DNA of 9,901 nucleotides, from NCBI GenBank assembly GCA_023442495.1, contig JAEZZB010000014.1, positions 1 to 9,901 of the forward strand, written 5' to 3'. Position 1 is the first letter of the stretch, and the number at the start of each line of letters is the position of its first letter. The notes under the pieces are model-generated. The model was not told where the DNA came from. It saw nothing but the letters and a program-made list of their open reading frames with translations, and did no database searches. Positions 6,853 through 9,901 of this stretch are shown here, piece after piece. Source of the stretch: Bacillota bacterium. Its GTDB lineage: Bacteria; Bacillota; Clostridia; Tissierellales; Peptoniphilaceae. The translations under genes and the position numbers were made by a program.

Positions 6853-7000
6853 TGTAACTGTAACTTATAAAATAAAAACTTCCAAAATTAGGCGAGCTTG
6901 TTTTAAGAGTCTGTGTCAACTCCTTATTATCAAGCCATTAATTTATGTAATCCTAATTTAAGAAGATTTATAACGATTGGTTACAGGTTACAAAGTTACA
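6853..7000. other. Candidate replication origin with iterons flanking an AT-rich inverted repeat
   Basis: Two tandem TGTAAC hexamers (6853-6858, 6859-6864) face three GTTACA copies (6980-6985, 6987-6992, 6995-7000), the same motif in opposite orientation, across about 115 AT-rich bases. Inside are CTTCCAAAATTAGG (6879-6892) and its 12/14 inverted match CCTAATTTAAGAAG (6952-6965), and inside those GCTTG (6896-6900) and CAAGC (6931-6935). The whole block is therefore nested and symmetrical. It lies immediately 3' of the helicase gene. SaPI satellite origins have the same plan, with iterons on both sides of an AT-rich segment 3' of the rep gene. Origin function is inferred from this arrangement. 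Together with the oriT cluster it accounts for the 414-base gap between mobC and vapE. Confidence 0.6.
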
Positions 7001-7073
7001 TTTGTATCTTTACTTAATTTGCTGTATCTATTTCTAATTGATTTTCTTTTTGCCATTCATCTGGCAACAAATT

Positions 7074-8447
7074 CTAGTCAACTTCTATAAAGTCAGTTTC
7101 GTTTTCTGCTTTCTTTTCATAATACAGTTTTACTGGAATTGAGACTCCACTTGGTGATATTCTCTTGGTCTTTGATGACCTAACTGGAATCCAGTCTTGA
7201 AAATAATTATCCATAATCTCTGAAAAAGATTTTGATTTTATTTGGTAGCCTTGCATGGTTAGTTCTTTGAAGCAAGTTATATTTGGATCTGCACTTTTTG
7301 GCTTATATTCTTCTAAGAAATATCTAATGTCCTCCATATCTGGGTTTAGATATTTGAATTTTTCTTGTTCCTTATACAAGTCCTTTAAAAGATTTTTTGG
7401 TATAGTCCATGCGTGAGTCTTGTTTTTAAAGATTTCATACCCTAAGGCTAGAGCCTGATTAAAATCTTCTCTTATGCGAGAAATATATTCTTTATCCGAG
7501 AGTTTTTCCTTATTATTTTTATCTGGATATATAGTCCTTACTCTTTTATTTGGATTACATTCAACGGGCAAATATCTTCTTTCTCCAGTATGATCATTAA
7601 GAAAAGTTCTTTCATTTAATGTCCCTATGAAGATACAAGTTCTAGGCACATCTGTTGCATATTTTTCGTAGGGTATTCTTATCCTATCGCTTAATTTTGA
7701 TAAAAAAGATTTAGCTTCATTAGCCGATTTTGCATTTCTTAAAGCAACGAATTCTTCGATTTCAACGACAGTTTTACCCATAAGGTTCATGATAGCATCC
7801 TTGCCTTGAATGTTTTCTATTGTACAAAACCAATCATCTGTTATGGACAGGTATCTTGCAAAAGTCGATTTACCTATACCTTGTCCCCCAACTAAAACAA
7901 TCATTTCATCAAACTTAGATCCTGGATTAAAAATTCTTTTTATCATACCCAATATCATATGTTCCATTATCCAATTATTAAGCTCTGTATCATCCGCTCC
8001 CAAATACCTTGGTAAAAGTTTTCTAATGGCATTTTTATCTCCATTCCATTTTAAATTTTGAAGATATTGCTTTGGTGGACTCACTTCATATTGATGAGCT
8101 ACAAAACGAATAGCCTCCCACATTTTGTTGGCGTTATAATTAATTCCAAAATGTTTTTCTATCTCTAAGCCTAATCTATTATTTAAAGAATCATCCCAAA
8201 GTCGTATTTGATTTTCCTTTATATTTCTTTCTCCTATAATTTTCCCCTGGAATTTTATTTCATTGGTAAATTTATCAAAGAATATTTGTCCATCAATGAT
8301 TTTTTGGTTTTGACAATATTTGGGATTTAAAATAGCTGTTACAATATTTCCAGTAATTTGTCTAACCGTACCCTTATCTGTAGTTTGTAAGTCTAAAAAG
8401 GCGTAAGTCTGATCTATTTCTGGGAATTTTAATTTAATATCTGTCAT
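7074..8447 (-). CDS. VapE-like SF3-type helicase, probable replication initiator
   Basis: The 457-residue product carries a VapE-type P-loop domain. Walker A is GGQGIGKST (187-195), Walker B is VVEIEEF (227-233), the sensor region is CIFIGTLNE (271-279), and the family-typical FLNDHTGERRYLPV follows (282-295). Proteins of this group, related to the Rep helicases of phage satellites and integrative elements, unwind the element origin. No primase domain or separate primase gene is seen. The ATG at 8447 is preferred over one 10 codons upstream because AGGAG (8456-8460) lies 8 bases before it; no good site precedes the longer start. The stop is a TAG at 7074-7076, yet the same frame continues for 19 protein-like codons (LPDEWQKEN) to a TAA at 7014, so the C-terminus may be prematurely cut. 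The start is embedded in a short leader ORF. Confidence 0.85.
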   Translation of the reverse strand: MTDIKLKFPEIDQTYAFLDLQTTDKGTVRQITGNIVTAILNPKYCQNQKIIDGQIFFDKFTNEIKFQGKIIGERNIKENQIRLWDDSLNNRLGLEIEKHFGINYNANKMWEAIRFVAHQYEVSPPKQYLQNLKWNGDKNAIRKLLPRYLGADDTELNNWIMEHMILGMIKRIFNPGSKFDEMIVLVGGQGIGKSTFARYLSITDDWFCTIENIQGKDAIMNLMGKTVVEIEEFVALRNAKSANEAKSFLSKLSDRIRIPYEKYATDVPRTCIFIGTLNERTFLNDHTGERRYLPVECNPNKRVRTIYPDKNNKEKLSDKEYISRIREDFNQALALGYEIFKNKTHAWTIPKNLLKDLYKEQEKFKYLNPDMEDIRYFLEEYKPKSADPNITCFKELTMQGYQIKSKSFSEIMDNYFQDWIPVRSSKTKRISPSGVSIPVKLYYEKKAENETDFIEVD

Positions 8448-8511
8448 AAGCCTTACTCCTCTTTTTTTTACAATCATCCAATCTCTTTATTGTTTTATAT
8501 TTATTCTCCAT
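8434..8511 (-). CDS. 25-codon leader ORF overlapping the vapE start
   Basis: On the minus strand a perfect AGGAGG (8517-8522) stands 5 bases before an ATG at 8509-8511. This opens a lysine-rich, basic 25-codon frame (MENKYKTIKRLDDC...) ending at TAA 8434-8436. Its end overlaps the vapE ATG at 8447 in another frame, so a ribosome finishing it would stop 11 bases inside vapE, well placed to restart. Leader peptides translated just ahead of a replication gene, such as tap before repA in plasmid R1, couple initiator synthesis to leader translation. No protein family is recognised, and the peptide itself may not matter. The SD strength is the main evidence that it is translated. Confidence 0.5.
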   Translation of the reverse strand: MENKYKTIKRLDDCKKKRSKAYDRY

Positions 8512-8525
8512 TTTATCCTCCTGTC

Positions 8526-8534
8526 TGGTATAAA
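8526..8534 (+). promoter_or_regulatory. Extended -10 promoter for the antisense RNA
   Basis: TGGTATAAA on the plus strand matches an extended -10 element; the -35 position is poor. It points away from vapE toward the terminator at 8591. A second, weaker candidate is TGGTAAAAT at 8546-8554. No plus-strand protein gene follows either. Confidence 0.45.
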
Positions 8535-8540
8535 TAAGAC

Positions 8541-8622
8541 TTCTGTGGTAAAATGAACTTGTCTAGAGAACACTTCTCACAGGAGTGTATGCCTTTACTC
8601 TTTGTAGTAGGGGCTTTTTTCT
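8541..8622 (+). ncRNA. Candidate counter-transcribed RNA opposite the vapE leader
   Basis: Between a plus-strand extended -10 (8526-8534) and a strong plus-strand terminator (8591-8620) lie about 80 bases with no coding capacity. They contain a clear hairpin: ACACTTC (8570-8576), loop TCACA, GGAGTGT (8582-8588), seven pairs with one G-U. The RNA would be complementary to the 3' end of the mobilization gene and to the untranslated leader just upstream of the leader ORF and vapE. A short two-hairpin RNA antisense to a replication-gene leader is the classic form of plasmid copy-control RNAs such as those of pT181 and pIP501. The exact 5' end is a guess from the -10. The function is inferred from position and structure. 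Confidence 0.6.
8591..8620 (+). terminator. Rho-independent terminator of the plus-strand small RNA
   Basis: GCCTTTACT (8591-8599) pairs with AGTAGGGGC (8606-8614) over nine positions, two of them G-U, around a 6-base loop. Six Ts follow, then C and six more Ts. The minus strand has no T-run after the stem, so the terminator works only rightward. The only transcript it can serve is a short one starting within the vapE leader. It overlaps the stop codon of the gene on the opposite strand. Confidence 0.8.
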
Positions 8623-8957
8623 TTTTTGATTTCTTCATAAATTTCTAAAATATAGATTAAAATATCAACTTCATCGTCATTTAGTTTTCCGAACTTTTTA
8701 ATAACTTTTGCTAGTTGAAATATTTCCTTGGCTATATTATCAGAAAGTCTATAATCACTTACTAACTTAACCTCGTGATTTAATAACATTTGTAGAAAAT
8801 AATCTTGTTTTTTAAGTCCGCTTATTTCAATCTTTTTGTTTATTAGATTATATTCTTCCTCAGAAACTCTGAAATTTAAAATGCGATTTCTTTTTCTATT
8901 TTTCTCTTTATTTCTAGTTTTTTGTGAAATTTCATCTAATGAATGTCTTCTAAACAT
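8595..8957 (-). CDS. Ribbon-helix-helix mobilization-type protein
   Basis: This 120-residue basic protein contains RNRILNFRVSEEEYNLINKKIEISGLKKQDYFL-type sequence at about 24-56. This is the strand-helix-helix pattern seen in MobC-like and other relaxosome or partition proteins of Bacillota elements. The N-terminal 25 residues are highly charged, and the tail is helical (DDEVDILIYILEIYEEIKKEK). The ATG overlaps the integrase stop by 8 bases, and AAGG lies upstream, so it is co-translated with the integrase. It differs from the clear MobC at 6324 in lacking the NINQIA motif. It may instead be a regulator of excision or of the downstream helicase. Family-level confidence is moderate. Confidence 0.6.
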   Translation of the reverse strand: MFRRHSLDEISQKTRNKEKNRKRNRILNFRVSEEEYNLINKKIEISGLKKQDYFLQMLLNHEVKLVSDYRLSDNIAKEIFQLAKVIKKFGKLNDDEVDILIYILEIYEEIKKEKSPYYKE

Positions 8958-9901
8958 CTTTATCGTCCTTTTCTAATAAATCTTTCCAATCATTTGCCTT
9001 GTTATTTCTTACTTGCGTTAAAGACAAAGCCATTTCTTTTTGCTTGCTAGGGAAGAGATGAGCATATCTATAGGTGATGTCAATTGATTCATGTCCAACC
9101 CTATCAGCTATTGCAGTTGCAGAAAATCCAAGTTCAATCAAGAGTGAAACATGAGAATGCCTTAAATCATGTATTCGAATTCTTTTTACTTGAGATTTCT
9201 TAGAGCCCCTATCCATTTCATGGTGCAGGTAGCTCTTAGAAAAATTAAATATTAAGTCTTTTGGTTTTAACTTATAAAAACTTTCTATATATTCTTTGAT
9301 CTCATCAGTTAAAAATTCAGGCATAACTATTGTCCTTATACTTTTTTTAGTCTTAGGAGCAGTTATTACATTTTTCCCATCAATCCTTTGTAAAGATTCA
9401 TCAATTTTTAATTTATGTCTTTCAAAATCAAATTTTTCTTTTGTTAAGGCTAATAATTCTCCCATTCTAAGACCACACCAATATAAAAGTTCAAAAGCAT
9501 AAAATGATTCAGGTTTATCTTTAATAGCTTCTACAAATCTTTCATATTCATCTTGTGTCCAAAAGAGCATTTCGTCAGCTTCTTTTTCTCCCATAGAGCC
9601 AACATCACGAGCAACATTAGTTTTTAAATTGTAGTACCTACAAGCATGATTTAAGATGCTAGATAACTGGGCATGAATAGTTCTCAAATAAGTAGGAGAG
9701 TAGTTTTTTCCATTCTTATCCTTAATCTTCATAAGCTCATTTTGCCATTGAATGATGGTTACATTATTAATCTCATTAAGCATTAAATCACCAATATAGG
9801 GAAGTATTTTTTGATTTACAATTGCTTCTTTTGTCCTCCAAGTATTTTCTCTTATTCTTGGTTTTCTATCCCTCTTGTAAAGTTCAAAAAACTCCCTAAA
9901 G
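8950..9901 (-). CDS. int: Tyrosine recombinase/integrase (5' end beyond the window)
   Basis: The frame is open to the right edge: 39 further codons (including ENTWRTKEAIVNQKILPYIGDL) precede the first internal Met at 9783, so the true start is outside and that Met is not it. The visible part holds the SAM-like core-binding domain (up to about residue 65 from that Met) and a complete catalytic domain. Arg106 lies in GLRMGE, Lys144 in APKTKK, H205-x-x-R208 in IHDLRHSHVSLL, His231 in RVGHES, and nucleophile Tyr240 in YRYAHL. The full set is intact, so it should be active for integration and excision. It sits at the right end of the element, and its attachment site would be expected just beyond the window. 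No excisionase is seen. Its stop overlaps the next gene, forming an operon. Confidence 0.95.
   Translation of the reverse strand, partial: FREFFELYKRDRKPRIRENTWRTKEAIVNQKILPYIGDLMLNEINNVTIIQWQNELMKIKDKNGKNYSPTYLRTIHAQLSSILNHACRYYNLKTNVARDVGSMGEKEADEMLFWTQDEYERFVEAIKDKPESFYAFELLYWCGLRMGELLALTKEKFDFERHKLKIDESLQRIDGKNVITAPKTKKSIRTIVMPEFLTDEIKEYIESFYKLKPKDLIFNFSKSYLHHEMDRGSKKSQVKRIRIHDLRHSHVSLLIELGFSATAIADRVGHESIDITYRYAHLFPSKQKEMALSLTQVRNNKANDWKDLLEKDDKDV

Noticed and set aside
1..9901. Avoidance of GAATTC as evidence for an EcoRI-like target.
   Set aside because: GAATTC occurs six times (670, 1893, 2499, 4336, 7749, 9177), at least as often as expected for this base composition. The adenine methyltransferase family does not fix its target site.
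1..9901. CRISPR array, tRNA or rRNA genes, insertion-sequence ends, or attachment-site repeats.
   Set aside because: No regularly spaced repeats, cloverleaf-like sequence, transposase or paired att core was seen. The att site next to the integrase would lie right of the window.

Overview
The window is AT-rich, and nearly every gene lies on the minus strand. Genes carry AGGAG-type ribosome binding sites and very short or overlapping junctions. The mobile-element modules are of kinds common in Bacillota, so a low-GC Bacillota host, perhaps an anaerobic coccus of the Tissierellia type, is the best guess. The sequence cannot fix the genus. The content is accessory DNA: an integrative mobilizable or satellite-like element whose cargo is DNA modification and defence.

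Reading in the direction of transcription (right to left), the element core comes first. It holds a tyrosine recombinase (cut by the window edge), a small ribbon-helix-helix mobilization-type protein, and a VapE/SF3-like helicase that probably acts as replication initiator. A plus-strand small RNA with its own terminator lies opposite the helicase leader, and a 25-codon leader ORF with a perfect Shine-Dalgarno overlaps the helicase start. Just 3' of the helicase gene is a 150-bp AT-rich region with oppositely oriented GTTACA/TGTAAC repeats on both flanks and nested inverted repeats between them. This resembles the replication origins of SaPI-type satellites. It is followed by an oriT-like cluster of hairpins and a MobC accessory gene. 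No relaxase follows MobC.

Where the relaxase would be expected, a five-gene operon starts from an extended -10 promoter. It encodes a Cro/C1-type regulator, an EcoRI-family N6-adenine methyltransferase (TTG start), a C5-cytosine methyltransferase, a LAGLIDADG-fold protein whose two catalytic acids are replaced (N15, T130), and a small PD-(D/E)XK nuclease. I read this as a restriction-modification system in which the LAGLIDADG protein may read DNA and the PD-(D/E)XK protein may cut it. The division of labour is inference, but the architecture is unusual and is the best candidate for an undescribed system here.

The operon ends directly against the decayed 3' end of a type III restriction (Res) gene. 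Beyond it are an intact OLD-family ATPase-TOPRIM nuclease and a KilA-N gene broken by a stop and an internal deletion. The left third is therefore a defence-island graveyard with one intact gene between two dead ones.
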